From assembly GCA_946699065.1 (NCBI GenBank), contig CAMPDV010000128.1, positions 496,001 through 560,000 of the forward strand: a stretch of DNA of 64,000 bases. The letters are read 5' to 3'. The translations under genes were made by a program, and so were the position numbers. Source of the DNA: Loxodes magnus (taxonomy: Eukaryota > Ciliophora > Karyorelictea > Loxodida > Loxodidae). Below the pieces are notes generated by a model. The model did not search any database and was not told the DNA's origin. It saw nothing but the letters and a program-made list of their open reading frames with translations. Of this stretch, positions 22,692 to 35,990 are shown piece by piece; position 1 is the first letter of the stretch, and the number at the start of each line of letters is the position of its first letter.

Positions 22692-25022
22692 AATAGTTCA
22701 AACTAAGAATTGTAAAAAATTAGATTTTAGATAATTTATAACTACGAAAATCAAATACTAGCATTATTTAGCTACTTTAGTTAGTTCCACTTAATAATTA
22801 AGCATATTACAGACTATTTATTACATTAGTCCTTGTTAATAAATGCTACTTATAAGCAAATTACCAGAAGCTTTTATATAACAAGTTATTTAAATAGAAC
22901 CATTAAGAGACTGTTATTGTATATAATAGCTTATGTATCATAGAACTATAGAAACTAGCTTAAGAAACTATTTTCCTAAAAATCAGACTGAGATATAAGA
23001 AGCAAAATGAAATAGATAGTATGGAAGTGTAAAATAAGTAATAAGCTTTATCACTACATAGATAGTAGATAATTAAAATAATAAGGAAAATAATTAATGC
23101 TTTAAATAAATAATTTCTTAGCTAATCATCTATAGTTTAATTAATCTCCTCTATTAAGCTAATTAACAAGCGGGAATTAATGAATGAATGAATGAGAAAA
23201 TTAGATAAACAAAATCACTAAATAGCAAATTTAAATTTAAGAATTAAATATATTTTATTCCATTTCCTTTAAATGAAATTTTCTTAGATTTATAGTTTTA
23301 TTCTATTTCCAAGTTCCATTTTAAAATTTATTAATAAACTCAATTTTATGGCCAAGATAAGTTTTAACTTCGTAGTTAGTGCTTCATTAACAATAAAGTC
23401 TTTATGATGATATAAGCTTTTTTAATATATTCTCAATTAAAATTAAGAGAATATTTCGTAATTTTTCATTAATAGTCATAATTATTATCTTATTTAATCG
23501 AAAAGTTTTTTAATCTTCTATTTTAATACTTTAATCTTTTAATATTTAGATATCTTTCTTAATTATTGCTTATTCATTTTCTTTCTTAAAGGAATGCTTA
23601 AATACTATGATTGCTTTCCTTAATTAGTTAGTCATTTACTATGTATTAATTGTTTGCCAATTAGCCTTGTGAGCTTCTTTAATTCAAAACTATTGTTATA
23701 ATATGATGCCTGATATTTTACTTTATAATGAGCATTCGCAAATTAAAGCAACTTTTTTTAATGAATGAATCTTAATCTCTTAACTGCTGCTTACTTCCTA
23801 TCTTCATATATGATTTCTTAAATCCAATAACTTGATCTAAAACCACTGCTCAGCAATTTTTCGTCTCTTTATTTCTCTTTTTATCTATGATTATCATTCA
23901 AAAGTTACTCTTTATATAGCAATTAAAGAAATTTAAATTAAACTAGAGTTGTATTAGAAAGGTAAGGAAAAGGAATATCTTTATCCATCAATAATATTGG
24001 ATTTTTTTAATCTTTCTTCTTGTCTAATAAGAATGAATTATGGCTACTGCTTTGTAATTTCGTATAATGATACTATTAATAGAAGCATAAATGATCTTAA
24101 TATAAAGCTAATTATTAACTAAAACTAATGATGCTTAAATATAAGGAAAGCTTCAGACAGAGTAAGATATAAGCTACTACAGATTATAAGCTAGAAACTT
24201 ATTCTAATTCTATAATCTTATATCATAGGCTTATAGATTATCTCCACTTGCTTAAAATAAAAAGATTTAATTCTGATACACAAACACTAATCTATCTATT
24301 TCCTTAATCTGATTACTTAATAATACATAGCAATTTGCTTATGTATTAACAGTTAGTTCTAGTACCATTTTATTAGCTATAGATTTCTAATCATTTTAAG
24401 TAATTCCTTCAAAACTAATCCTTCGTTTTAGTGTATTAAAACAAGTTAAAACACTAATACAGCTTTACTACTAAACCAACCGTTTTTCATAACTTTTTTA
24501 CATTCTCAAACACACAAACCAGTCTAAATTCCTACATCGTTCTATCTTTCCCTAAAGCATTTTCCATAAAGCACACCAAATAGAATAAAGTCTCATCTAT
24601 ACTTAGAAGTAGAGAAAGTAACAGTTATAAATGTAATAACATTCATTAAATAGAAATATAAGTCATAAATTACCTTATCATCTATGAGTTTATAAAGTTA
24701 TTAGATTATATATTTATTTATACTATACTTAATACCTTTAGGTTATAACACTACTATTTATAACTATCAGATTGTTATTAGGGAGTTATTTCCACTGTTC
24801 ATTTCTGGTTTTTTCATAAGGTTTTTGAGTATCTTAGAGAAAGAGAGCTTAAATGTGCTAGTTTAGCTAGATAGAAAGACTGGGAAAATAGAGTAGAGAG
24901 TAATAGTGTTTAGTAGAGTAAGGAGCAAACGTAAAAGGTAAAGTAGGGATGTAAATAACAATTGTAGTTGGTTTAAATTAATTGTATTGCGTTGTGAAAC
25001 TTATTAACTTTATTCACTTAAA
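22692..25022. promoter_or_regulatory. Divergent intergenic region, helicase and kinesin
   Basis: 2.3 kb between the starts of DHX37 (-) and the kinesin (+), so both promoters must lie here. It is AT-rich, with a short (gaat)n run at 23180-23195 and no recognisable gene or specific promoter motif. Confidence 0.4.
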
Positions 25023-27911
25023 ATGGCAGATACTGTTCACGTTTCATTTAGATTTAGAGGAGGCGAGAGAGATTTTGATGCTCCGATTTAGCTTCAAGAA
25101 AGGCAAGTTTAGGTAAAAGATAATCCTCATCCTTATAATTTTGATTATGTTATTAGCCCTTCTGTTTCTTAAGAAGATGTGTTTGATATGACTGCGAAAC
25201 ATGTTGTCTAGGCTTTTATGGATGGATATAATGGAACTATTTTTGCATATGGTTAGAGTGGAAGTGGTAAGACTTTTACAATGATGGGTCCTGAGTCCGT
25301 TACTGAAGCCTTGTTGAAAGGAATGGAAGCGATCACACCTGAAATATAGAATATATATGGTATAATTCCCAGGGCTATAGTAGAGATCTTCAAGCAGATA
25401 AATGAAGGAATATAGCAAGAGTGCATCACTTATACTCTTCTAGCTAATTATATCGAAATTTATAACGAGAAGGTTAATGACATTATGAGTTCTCCTATCA
25501 AGAAGAATCTTAAAATTAGAGAGTTTCCTAATGTAGGACCTACTGTAATGGGACTTACTTAGAGAGCTATCTCATCTCCTGAAGAAATATTCGATTGCAT
25601 TTCTTTAGGTACTGCAAACAAATAAGTTGCATCTACAAATCAGAACTCAAGATCTAGCAGAAGCCATACTCTTTTTATCTTAGACTTGTAGTAGAAATAT
25701 TTGACAGGAAGCGTTAAAAACTCCAGAATTAATCTAGTAGATTTGGCAGGAAGTGAAAGAATAAGTAAGACAGGAGCTGAAGGGCAAACGTTAGAAGAAG
25801 CTAAGAAAATTAACTTGTCACTTACCACCTTATCTAGATGCATCAAAGCTCTAACTGATCCTAAAGAAAAATTCGTTCCTTACAGAGAATCAAAATTAAC
25901 TTTGATTCTCAAAGAATCTCTGGGAGGAAATAGCAAAACATCGTTAATTTGCACGGCTAGCATGCAAAAAGTCCATTTGGATGAGACGATTAACACTCTT
26001 AGATTTGCAGAAAGAGCGAAAATGATAGTATGCAAAGCGAAGAGTAACGTTCAACGTTCTGCTGCAGAGCTAGAGAAGATAATATCGTAATTAAAAGAAG
26101 AAATTGAGAAGCTGAAGTTGAAGTTAAAAGAAGGAGGTTAAATGGTTAGTGAAGAAGATAGCTAATATAAGATGAAGTACATGGAGTTACAAAGCTAATA
26201 CGATCTATTCAAGCAAAATGTGCATATGGAAATAGAATAATTAAGAGTTAAAGTTGCTTCAGTCGATCCTTAATAGAACCAAGATACTCTAGATTTAGAA
26301 GAGGAAAACGAACTTTTGATTGAATAAATAGATGAATATGAGCAAAAGATTAAAGAGCTGGAGAAAGAATTCTAGAAAATGGAAGAAAAAGATGGGATCA
26401 TAAATGAACTAAGGGATCAAAATGAATTTAATAAAATGATTTGTGAGTAAGTTACTAAAGATTGTGAAGACTTGGAAAAATAAATTGATGAAACTAGACA
26501 ATTAAACCAAAAATATTAATCAGAAAATTCTAAGCTACAAATTAACCTAGATACCTTATAAAAATAGTAGGCCGATTTTGAGAAAAGGATATAAATCAAA
26601 GATAGAGAAGTTTAGTAGTTGGAATAGTAAGAAAAAGCTTATAAAGATCAAATAGAGCAAATTTCAAACGAACGTAGTTAGATATAAGACAATCTACAGT
26701 AGAAAGAAGAAGAGTGTCAATAAAAAAATTTCTAACTAAACCAGTCTAAGCAATAAATAGCCAATCTATAGGAATAAAATAACCTATTGAAGTAGTAACT
26801 AGATCAATAAAAGTAAATTTTTGAAGAATCTTAGAAAGAGTCAGAAAACTAGAAAAACATAATCCAACAGCTTAATAACTAAATATCAAGCCTACAAGCA
26901 AAGTATAACTAAGAAAAACAAAAATCTGATGATTTATAGAAAGAACTTTCCAATGTTAATGAGGAACTTGAAAAAAAAGAAAGAAGCTTATGCGAAAAGC
27001 TGGAAATATAAGAAGTCCTTCAAGAAAAGCAGCAGCAAATTGAAAAATTAAAAATAAGCCAGGACGAAAAAAATTAGAAGCACAATCAGCAAATAGATGA
27101 TCTAAACTAGTTACTTTCATAAGAAAAGGATAAACATATAGAAGAAATTAAGCAGATTAAGTAAGAGTTAAGTGATCAAATTAAAGTTCTAAGTGAATAG
27201 CTTAAGACAAGTTAAGATGCTTTAGAAGCAAAAATAGAGGAAATAAAAAGTATCACCTGTGAAAAGGATGAATATCAATAGCAAGTATAAAACATGAAAC
27301 AAAAAATAGAAGATATGAAATAAGATTTCAAGAACTAAATGTAAAAGGAACACTCTTCATAGAAAGAAAAAGAAATTCAATTCCAAAAGGAGAAAGAAAT
27401 TCTGAAGCAAGAGATTGATTAGCTTAGCATACGCCATACATAGAACTTGGAACAAACTAATGAAATATCATAGAAGGCAAGTAAAAAAATAGTTGAACTT
27501 TAAATGGAGCTTGCCACTTTAAAAGAAGAGACGTCAAAGTAATAGTAAGCCTTGAACTAGTAAAAACAAGCAAAACAAAATTTAGTAGAAAAGAAATAAG
27601 AGAAAATAGATATTAGTTCTCTTCAAAGTTAACTAAAACAAAACGAAGCCAAATCTTAGAACTAAGCTACTAACGATATGGAAATCATAAGAAAGGTAAT
27701 TTCATAAATTTAGCATGCAAGATAGCTCAAAAAATCGGAAGGAGACTAAGAAAAGAAGGAATAGATACTAAAATAGCAGCAAGCGATAGCCAGCAGAATC
27801 TAAAAGAGAACAGCTAGAACATAGCCGACTAACTTCTTATAGCCTGAATTCAGAAATTCAATGAATTCAACTGTAAACGCATCAGGATCAAGTGGCTGTA
27901 TTGTATTCTGA
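25023..27911 (+). CDS. Kinesin motor with long coiled coil and CaaX-type C-terminus
   Basis: Plus-end microtubule motor of kinesin-1-like overall layout: N-terminal motor (about residues 1-350), then nearly 600 residues of coiled coil. 962 residues, single frame, no introns, no sense TGA. Motor motifs: 'IFAYGQSGSGKTFTMMG' (P-loop, about residue 77), 'NQNSRSSRSHTLF' (switch I), 'INLVDLAGSERISKTGAEGQ' (switch II), 'PYRESKLTLILKESLGGNSK' and 'LRFAERAKMIV'. The neck 'ELEKIISQLKEEIEKLKLKL' begins the coil. The tail ends '..NASGSSGCIVF', a CaaX box whose last residue would favour geranylgeranylation. Known CaaX kinesins are CENP-E (kinesin-7), yet the motor does not look like CENP-E, so the subfamily is left open. 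A membrane-anchored transport motor is the simplest inference. Confidence 0.9.
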
Positions 27912-28790
27912 GTGGATTATAATATGTTACAAATTTATTTTTTAAGTATAAGTCTAAGATAATTATCATGACACTACTATCTCCCTTACTCCTTTTTCTA
28001 ATCATCTCCCTTTTTTACTTAGCAATATATAACGTAAAAAACGGTTTTTGATCAAGATTTATTCTAGTAGCTGTTTTACTATCTAGCCATGATTATTTAC
28101 AAGACTTGCTTATAAATTTCTCAAATATTACTAGTAAAGAACCTAACCATAAAAGATAAGTAATCTAATTTAATATCCAAATACTAAAACTATGATACAT
28201 AAATACCTTCCAAAACCTATTTATTCTAATAGTCTTATTTAATATCAAAGTGCTAGTTACTTTAAATGCTTAGCTCTTATAAATCAGATGAAAGAGTATA
28301 AAGAATTAAGTTAGTAGCTAGCATAATAGATAATGTCTTATATTTATATACATTATAAGAGGATAAGAAGGTATTACTAGTAATCAATGCTAGAGATAAG
28401 AAAAGAAGGACATTTTCAAAAGCATTAACTAAACTTTAGATAGCTAATTGGATTTTATCGAAAATTAGCTAAATTAGAACTTGAAATAACAACTATATAA
28501 TAGGGATAAGCAGAACTGATATGATGAAAGCAGTAATTATAATATAAAAAGGAAATAATAAGAAAATTAGTAATTTAGTCGAATAATAATGCTATAATGA
28601 TTATAACTAACACCAAAGGAAAATAACTCTCTATCTACTAATATCTAAATAGGTAAGATATTTAATATGTATAAAGAAGAAATCTTAAGGAGGTTATTTT
28701 TAGTATAATGATTTAAATCAGATTTTCAAAGTTATATTACTTGCTTTACTTCCTAAAATATTGAAAATAAGCAAAAGTTTAAACATAAAA
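27912..28790. other. Intergenic, kinesin to kinase
   Basis: 0.88 kb between two genes on the same strand; AT-rich, with no gene seen. Confidence 0.5.
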
Positions 28791-30521
28791 ATGGAACTGA
28801 AAAGCCCATCTAACAAGAATCTGTAGCTTAATACTTCATCCCCAAATATCGCAAAAGTATCCCCTCCTCTTATTGAAAATAAATAGAGAAAATCAACATT
28901 AAAGAGTGTATCTCCTTTAAAAAAATGAAGCAATGGTAATACAAATTAACCTGGTTCTCAAGTCAAAACGATGAGTAGCTCTTAGTATAAAAATTATTTA
29001 GAACTATAAAGAAAAAAACTTGAGGAGCGAACTTAGAATTTAAATGAGTTAATAAATAAATTCCGTTAATAAGAAAATCAAGCTGTTACCCAAAGAACTC
29101 CCTTCTAAAGAGCAACTACAGCAAATCCAGTTAGAAGGATTATCTAAGATATTGATTTAGCAAGAAATCTAAATTTGAAGTTATCTTCAAATGATTTAAT
29201 AACTCAAGATTAGGACTAATTCTCTAATGGCTTGATAGCGCATAACTCTGTAAATAGCTAAGAAAAGAAAAGGTCTAGACTTGAAGATTATATAGTAGGA
29301 AAGACTATAGGATAAGGAGCTTACGCAGTGTGTAAACTTGCTATACACAAGGAAACTAATAAGAAGCTAGCTATTAAAGTATATGATAAATATAAGTTAA
29401 TAGACCCTCAAAGGAAAAAATCTGTCAAAAGAGAAATTCAAGTAATGGAAAAATTAGAACATCCTAATATAGTCCAACTGGTTGATTTAATTGAAAATCC
29501 TAAATCAATCAATTTGGTAATGGATTATATTAGTGGTCCTAGCATGCGTACTTATATAAAGAAAAAAATAAGCAGATAGCTCGATGAGAATGAAGCTAAG
29601 CGTATTTTTAAATAGATTATAAGTGCAATGCAATACTGCCACTCTAAAAATATTACTCATAGAGATATTAAGCTAGAAAATATACTATTAGATGATCTTA
29701 AAAATGTCAAGATTATTGACTTTGGCTTCAGTACAATAATACCTAACGATTAAAAGGTTAAAATGTTCTGTGGAACGCCAAGTTATATGGCTCCTGAAAT
29801 TGTAATGAAAAAGGAATATGTAGGTCCTCCTGTGGATATCTGGGCTTGTGGTGTTCTACTTTTTGCGATTCTATGCGGTCATTTTCCTTTCAAAGGCCCA
29901 ACTGATCGTGATTTATATAAAAAAATCTCACGAGGAGCGTTTACAGTTCCAGAAAACATTCCAAAGTATGCAAAGGAGCTCTTATAGAAAATTATGTAAG
30001 TGAATCCAAATTTAAGACCAAATGCTGAATAAATTTTATAAGATCCTTGACTGACCAACAGTATAAGCCAAATTACTCCTGCTATAATTTAGCAACCAAT
30101 AAACAAATCTCTGTCAAGACATAATTCAGAAGTTTTACACCTAGAAGAAATAAAAAAGTCTGATTTAACTGAGAAAACTTAGACAAAGCTAAACAACTAC
30201 GATAGGGAAATAATTTAAGTAATAGTAAGTACTCAAAATACAGATACGACTAGGGTATAGTGAATAGGATATAAAAGATCAAATAAATTAAAACAAAGGG
30301 CATTTGAATATTTTGTACAAAAGGCTGAGCTAAGGAAAAATTACTTAGAGAATAATTAAAACAGCCAATTCAGCTCAAAGGAATAACCCAAGAAACTTGA
30401 AATATCCAACCAAGTGTGATATATTATCAAATAGGAAAAAATGAATGTAATAAAGTACTGTTTCAAAAAATTTTCTTTGAGATATATTTAAAATAAATTT
30501 ATATCCTAAAAGCAAAGTTGA
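28791..30521 (+). CDS. Ser/Thr protein kinase, CAMK/AMPK-like
   Basis: 576 residues. The N-terminal 160 are Ser/Pro/Asn-rich ('[20 protein letters not shown]') with a short helix. Kinase domain from about residue 162: '[19 protein letters not shown]' (Gly loop), '[10 protein letters not shown]' (Lys), '[13 protein letters not shown]' (catalytic loop), 'VKIIDFGFS' (DFG), '[13 protein letters not shown]' (activation segment), '[19 protein letters not shown]', and the closing 'QILQDPWLTN'. The fold most resembles the CAMK/SNF1/NIM1 group. Four in-frame TGA (28926, 30048, 30261, 30417). The one at 30048 is the Trp of the subdomain XI 'HPW' motif, direct evidence for UGA as Trp. The stop is the TGA at 30519, the last one before a long low-complexity tail. 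All catalytic residues are present, so it should be active. Confidence 0.88.
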
Positions 30522-31860
30522 AAGCTTCATTCAGGGACTGACTTATTTAGTTCCTTTAATAAATTTTAAAGGTAATATTATTTTAAGTCTTAATCTTAAG
30601 CTTGTTTCTTAGAACTGGACTGCTTAATGACTAATTTTGTCAGAGCTTAAAAAGCTAACTCAATTTGCACCTCTATCAAGATTAGCTATCCTTAGCTATT
30701 TTAACTTGCTTTTTAGATTAAATATCATAAAGTTTACTAAATTAAGTATTGACTAGTTTAAATGCTTAATCGATATCTTATTAGCTTCTTTACCATTTTA
30801 TTTATTTCTTGTTCTTTCCCTTTTTTTCTATTCTTTAATATAAAATTTTTTTATATTAATTAGCAGATTTTTTCTTAATAAATGCTTCTACTAACTTAAT
30901 GTCAAAATACCAAATTCCAAAATATAAGCATAAAGATATACTCTCAGGTAGTATTATAACCACATGCCAGTATAAAAATCTCTAGATAATAAGGAAGAGT
31001 CTTCAATCTAAAGTCCAAAGCTCTATAGAGCTATTAAAACAATTATAACCTCCAAGACTATCATTGCTCCCTACTATCTTATTGGTAATCAAATCTTAAA
31101 AAGCTAAGACTTGATCACTCTATACTTATCATCTATCTACTTCAGTATAACAGTTCTATACTTGAACCATTAATTAGCTTAACTGCTTATCACAGTTAGT
31201 TGGAGATTAATCTTTTACACAAGCTTTACTTATATCACTCTAAAGACTTAATTAGATGTTATGAAAAACTGAAGTTTGTAATTTCAATGAAGTTAAGTAA
31301 TTAAATTAGAGTAATTGAGCTCTTTTCCTGTTTAATCATATAAGTATAGTCAGAATTTACTGTTCTACTGAAAAAATCTAAAGGAAAAAGTTGTAATAAG
31401 TAAATGAACAGAACTTAATATTAGTGGGATTAGATAATAAACTAAGAGTATACTGAAATTGATTAGGAGGAGAGATAAGAGAAAATGTACAAAGATAGCA
31501 AAGAAATTTGTATTAGCAGTCTAGAAAGTCAAAAGGTAAATTCCTTTCTATAAGATTTTATACAAAACCTAAAATCAATCAACTCTAGTAAAGGTATAGT
31601 TGCACCAAATCCTTCATAGTCTTCCAATTAATACAATTAAATATTAAATACAATCTTCATAGAATTAACATCAATCTAGCTCTACAAACTGTATATAATT
31701 GTAAATACCTCAATATGCATGTAAACTATATGAATATAAAGCTACAGTAGAAATACCTAATTATATAAGAATATCTTTAGAAATAAACAAAAGTTAGCTT
31801 ATTTTCAAAAGTATAGTTGAGTAGTAGAAATAAGTATCTTCTTATTAAGATACAGTTATA
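30522..31860. other. Intergenic, no gene seen
   Basis: 1.3 kb of AT-rich sequence. A short open tract at 31485-31700 precedes the next ORF but reads less like protein and is not in its frame. Confidence 0.4.
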
Positions 31861-32658
31861 ATGAAAAGATACTTAATTAATTCTCTTTCTCTTAAATAAG
31901 CACATGCTAATAAGTCTATGCTTATGAAGATGGTATCAGCTAAATCTTAGGAATATAGATAGGTTGTGGTAATAAAGTTGACAGATTAGGTATATAATAG
32001 AAGGAGTGTAGAAGGTATAATAGATTTATATTTGAATGAGTAGAATGAGATGCATGACTATAAAAATAAGTAGTTCTTGAAGTATTTAATTGCTAAGAAG
32101 CCAACAAAGAGTTTAAAGGTTAATTAGTTTTTGCAAAATTTTACCAAGCAACAGAGAAAGCAAAAATAGCAAACCTCTGATTATTAATAGCCAAAAAAAG
32201 GAGTAGTCAAAAAACTTAAATTTGACTGAAGTTTAGAAGACAAGGAGAACTAATCAGTCCAGTTTAAAAAAGTAAACAAATCAGTTCTAGTTCTGAGAGA
32301 AAGTAGAAACTTCAATCTGTTACCAGTGCTTAAAACTAGGAATCTGAACTAAATGCAATTAAAGCTTGATGAAAGCTCTTTATTTCTAAAGAGACAAAAA
32401 AAGCAATTCTTATAGAAGTAGACTGTATAATTAATAATTTAAGCTTATTCTCATTTCTCTAAAATTACTTACATATTAACTATTTAAGTTTCAATTCAAT
32501 CTACTGTATCAAAGATATACTAGTAGGAAAGGGAATTAATATAAGTAAAAAGGAATCTAAGGAATGGAATAGAATAGAATAATGATAGCCATACAAGTAA
32601 TGGAGGCATCCCCCTATATAACAGCAGAAATGTAAGTATGTTTTTAAGCTATTAATGA
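31861..32658 (+). CDS. Basic protein of 265 aa, unknown
   Basis: ATG 31861 ('MKRYLINSLSLKQAHANKSM') to TGA 32656 is one frame, with a single internal TGA at 32227 ('LKFDWSLEDKENQ') read as Trp. The first 75 residues read like a folded domain ('QEYRQVVVIKLTDQVYNRRS', 'VEGIIDLYLNEQNEMHDYKN'). The rest is rich in Lys and Gln, with 'QNFTKQQRKQKQQ', 'KKGVVKKLKF' and 'VLVLRESRNFNLLPVLKTRN', and could be a nucleic-acid-binding or scaffold tail. No signal peptide, membrane segment or recognised family. The last 40 residues are weaker, so the true end could be earlier if the gene is decaying. Confidence 0.45.
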
Positions 32659-35600
32659 AATCAATTAATAATAGTAATGTCTTAGTATTGCTATTTAATG
32701 AAAAAAAACTTCGAAATTTAATGTCTGAAAATAGAAGTAAAAAACTAGAAGCTATTTGAGATGCTCGAAATAAAGTTCTTGAGAAGCTTAGTTAAATTTT
32801 AGACAAAATGCTATTAATTATACGGTTTAGAAATTTGGTAAAAGGCGTAAACAAGCAAGATAAGTAATTCTTTATATCTATATGCTTAACTCTAAATCTA
32901 AATTCAACTTGTTATATATATTTCACTTGCCAAAAATAGTATTATATGAGTCAATAATACATCTGCTAGTAACTTATATTTGATCTAGAAGATAGAAGAA
33001 AATAAGAAAAATGCTGATAGAATTTGAAAAAGGAAAACTTGGCTATATCTAGCATTTAAAATTTACTATAAAATTAGATTGCCATTGAAAATTAAGCTTA
33101 TTAAATAAGCTTAAATAGATAATCTATAATTATATCTTTTTGAATAAGAACTTTAAAGGACCCTGAATTTAACTTTTAGTAATAGTGTACATTTTAAGCC
33201 ATCAAAATTTCTTTATTTACTCTAATCTAAGTAACTCTTTTTATTATTATTTAAAGAGATACATATTAAGTTATATACCTTTTTTCTTAAATTATTGATA
33301 ATATATTTAGAAAGATCTATCTAAATTAATATTTTACTATATAGTTTTTTGCATAGTTTATTTTCAAAAGAGTATTAAGTTGTTTAACATATCTATTGAA
33401 TAGATACTTTGGTGTCTTAAATTTCTATAATCAAATTACTGTTTTAATAGCTGGATCCTTTAATATTGTGTTTTTAATTGATGTTCTATTATTTAGTTTG
33501 CTTCATAAACTTTTTTTTGCTTACTTCTATATTAAGTTTGGTGATTCTAAATCGCCAGCTTCTAAAACTTTGATCCTTTTCTAAATTGAATTGCACGTAG
33601 TAATTGGCAAGCTATCATCAAAAGAATTAATAAGCTTTCACAAGATATCATGTTTCCAAATTGAATCTTCAATTTCTCTAGATATTTCATCATAAGGAAA
33701 TAAAGTCTAAAGGATAAAATCTCTAGTTATTTGTTTTTATCTTTGCCTTGATTAATTTCAAGTTTCTATGGATATAGCTTTTACTACATTTCTCTACATA
33801 TCATTAGTTAATCACCCTTAATTTTTCAAACCCTATTTACTTTTATACTTTAATGCCCTTTTTATTCAAATTAAGGATTTATTTTATCCAAGTTCCCTTT
33901 TTCTTTAATTTTAAGGCTAAAATTAGTTTATAGTTTCTTAAAAAAGACATTAGTAGAAGCATAATTCCAGTCCTAGCAAATTATAAAGCTAACTACCAAT
34001 AAATTAAGATGATCTCAGTCTTTCTCCTTTAAGTTAACTATAAAAATTAGCTAAAGAATCTCTACCAGATAATTTAATATTAGTAAATAGGTATTAAATA
34101 ACTAGCAGTGCTCATAAAAGTTAAAGCACTAGGTTACTTTGATACATCAATAGTAGTTAATCCAGAAAGAATAAGGCTTCTTTTGCCTATATATTGAGAT
34201 TTTTTTAATTTAAGTCAAATGATTTTTTAAATATGCTAATGTATGAACTTCTAAGACCAAAGTAATCTAGGAAGAACTTCTCTAGAAGTTTAGAAGTATA
34301 ATACAGTCTAAATTATTATTCATATATTATCTCTTTAATGATGACATCTTACTCTTATGCATCTAATTCTTTGCTTATTACAAATAGCTTCTCAATTTGC
34401 CTATAGGTAAAATATTAAATCAATATAAGCTTTATAAAGTAACAAAATTTCTATCCATTCCTTAAAATCCTATTCTCTTCTTTCAAACTTAAAATAGCAG
34501 TCTATAAAATGAAAACTTCAATAAATGTAAGAAGAAAAAGATACAATCTAACTATACCAGTTTAATATCTAATAATAGGCATTCAATAGCAATATGGAAT
34601 AATGCTTAAGATTTTATATTATATTAATTATAATTAAATGAGAATATGCATTTACTTAGGCTAAAAGGAAGCATAAAAATACTAGTACCTAGTTGGATCA
34701 CTCTATTAAATAAAAAGTGATCGCAGGTAAATATAGCTGCAAGTAAAAACTTATAAAGTAAAGCTTTCAGGTCTTATATGGCAGCTTGCATCCATTTCAT
34801 CTGAAAAATATGATAGTATAGTATACAACAAAGTTGTATTAGTATTAATTTCAGTCTTAGTTTTTAACTGAACAGCTATCCCTTAGAAAATAGTTCACAA
34901 GTAGATAATTATTATTTATACAATTAAATAAGACAGCAATTTATATTTTCCGCTATTATTCTCTTGATTTACAACTATTTATATGCTTGACAACACTATA
35001 TGTATCTTAATTTTATTTCATCTGTATACTTAAAAAGTTACTATTATAGAGCAAGATAAACATTTTTTTTATTTTAGATTATAAATCCTTCCTTCAATCT
35101 CCCAATAATTTCACAATTCTAGCTTTTAGAAAAGTAAGTAGTATAGTCTGATACTAATAGCTGAATTTCTATATTATACTGAAGTTTCTTAATTTCTCTT
35201 AAGCAAATAGTTATTTTATTCTATCCTAATATTAAAGCTCTTATATAAATATTAGAGCTTTTAGGTTCCTTAAATGATTAGATTTCTTATATAACTTTTT
35301 TAGTCTATCTACTAACTTTAAGCAAGTTGATATTACTATTTGTCTAATTTTTCAATGCTTTACTAAGAGTAAAGAATTTACCCAATTTTAAAATATCAAG
35401 TAGTCTATCAAAATGCTTGCTCTTAATATTAGAATAATTAAGATATTTTCTTTTCTTTAAGTTATCTAAATTTTCTTCTCTTAGGTTTCTTAATTTCATA
35501 TACTCTTTAATTACTGCATTAATTTAAATACACTGAGAGAGTTATCTTCATTTAGCAGAGTTTATTGGAAATTAAATAAAGCTAGTTACGAAGTATCTTT

Positions 35601-35990
35601 AACGAACCTTATAAGGTAAATAAGAAACTGTTGAACTGTTTTAATGGTTTGAAATACTAACCTTTGCTACTAAACTGTAAATATTAAAATTATACTTCAG
35701 TTTTGATTAAAGTTTGGAATTACTTTATTTAATAGAGAGTGATACTGATATTTTACTTAGGTAAACTATATGATTATTTTACTTTTTGAGCAAAAACGCT
35801 AGAATGATTAAGATGAAGGAGAAGAATCAAAGTATTAGATGAGTTAGATATCAAAATCGCTTCAAATGAACATTATCCCTATAGAAGAGATAGGATCTAT
35901 TTATTCTATGATATTCATGATATATAAAGCCTTCACTATAAGGAATATTCCTTTCAAAGTTTGATTTCTCTAAATTTAATGATATATTAC
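32659..35990. other. Long AT-rich region, possible eroded gene
   Basis: Over 3 kb in which I find only short open tracts. The minus strand from about 33600 upward has patches that may be the 3' remains of the decayed gene at 36-38 kb. No repeat or RNA gene supported. Confidence 0.35.

Noticed and set aside
25044-25418. Minus-strand 124-residue ORF
   Set aside because: Antisense to the kinesin motor domain.
28920-28980. Intron near the N-terminus of the kinase
   Set aside because: Exact coordinates show the two parts are in the same frame, with one TGA read as Trp at 28926.
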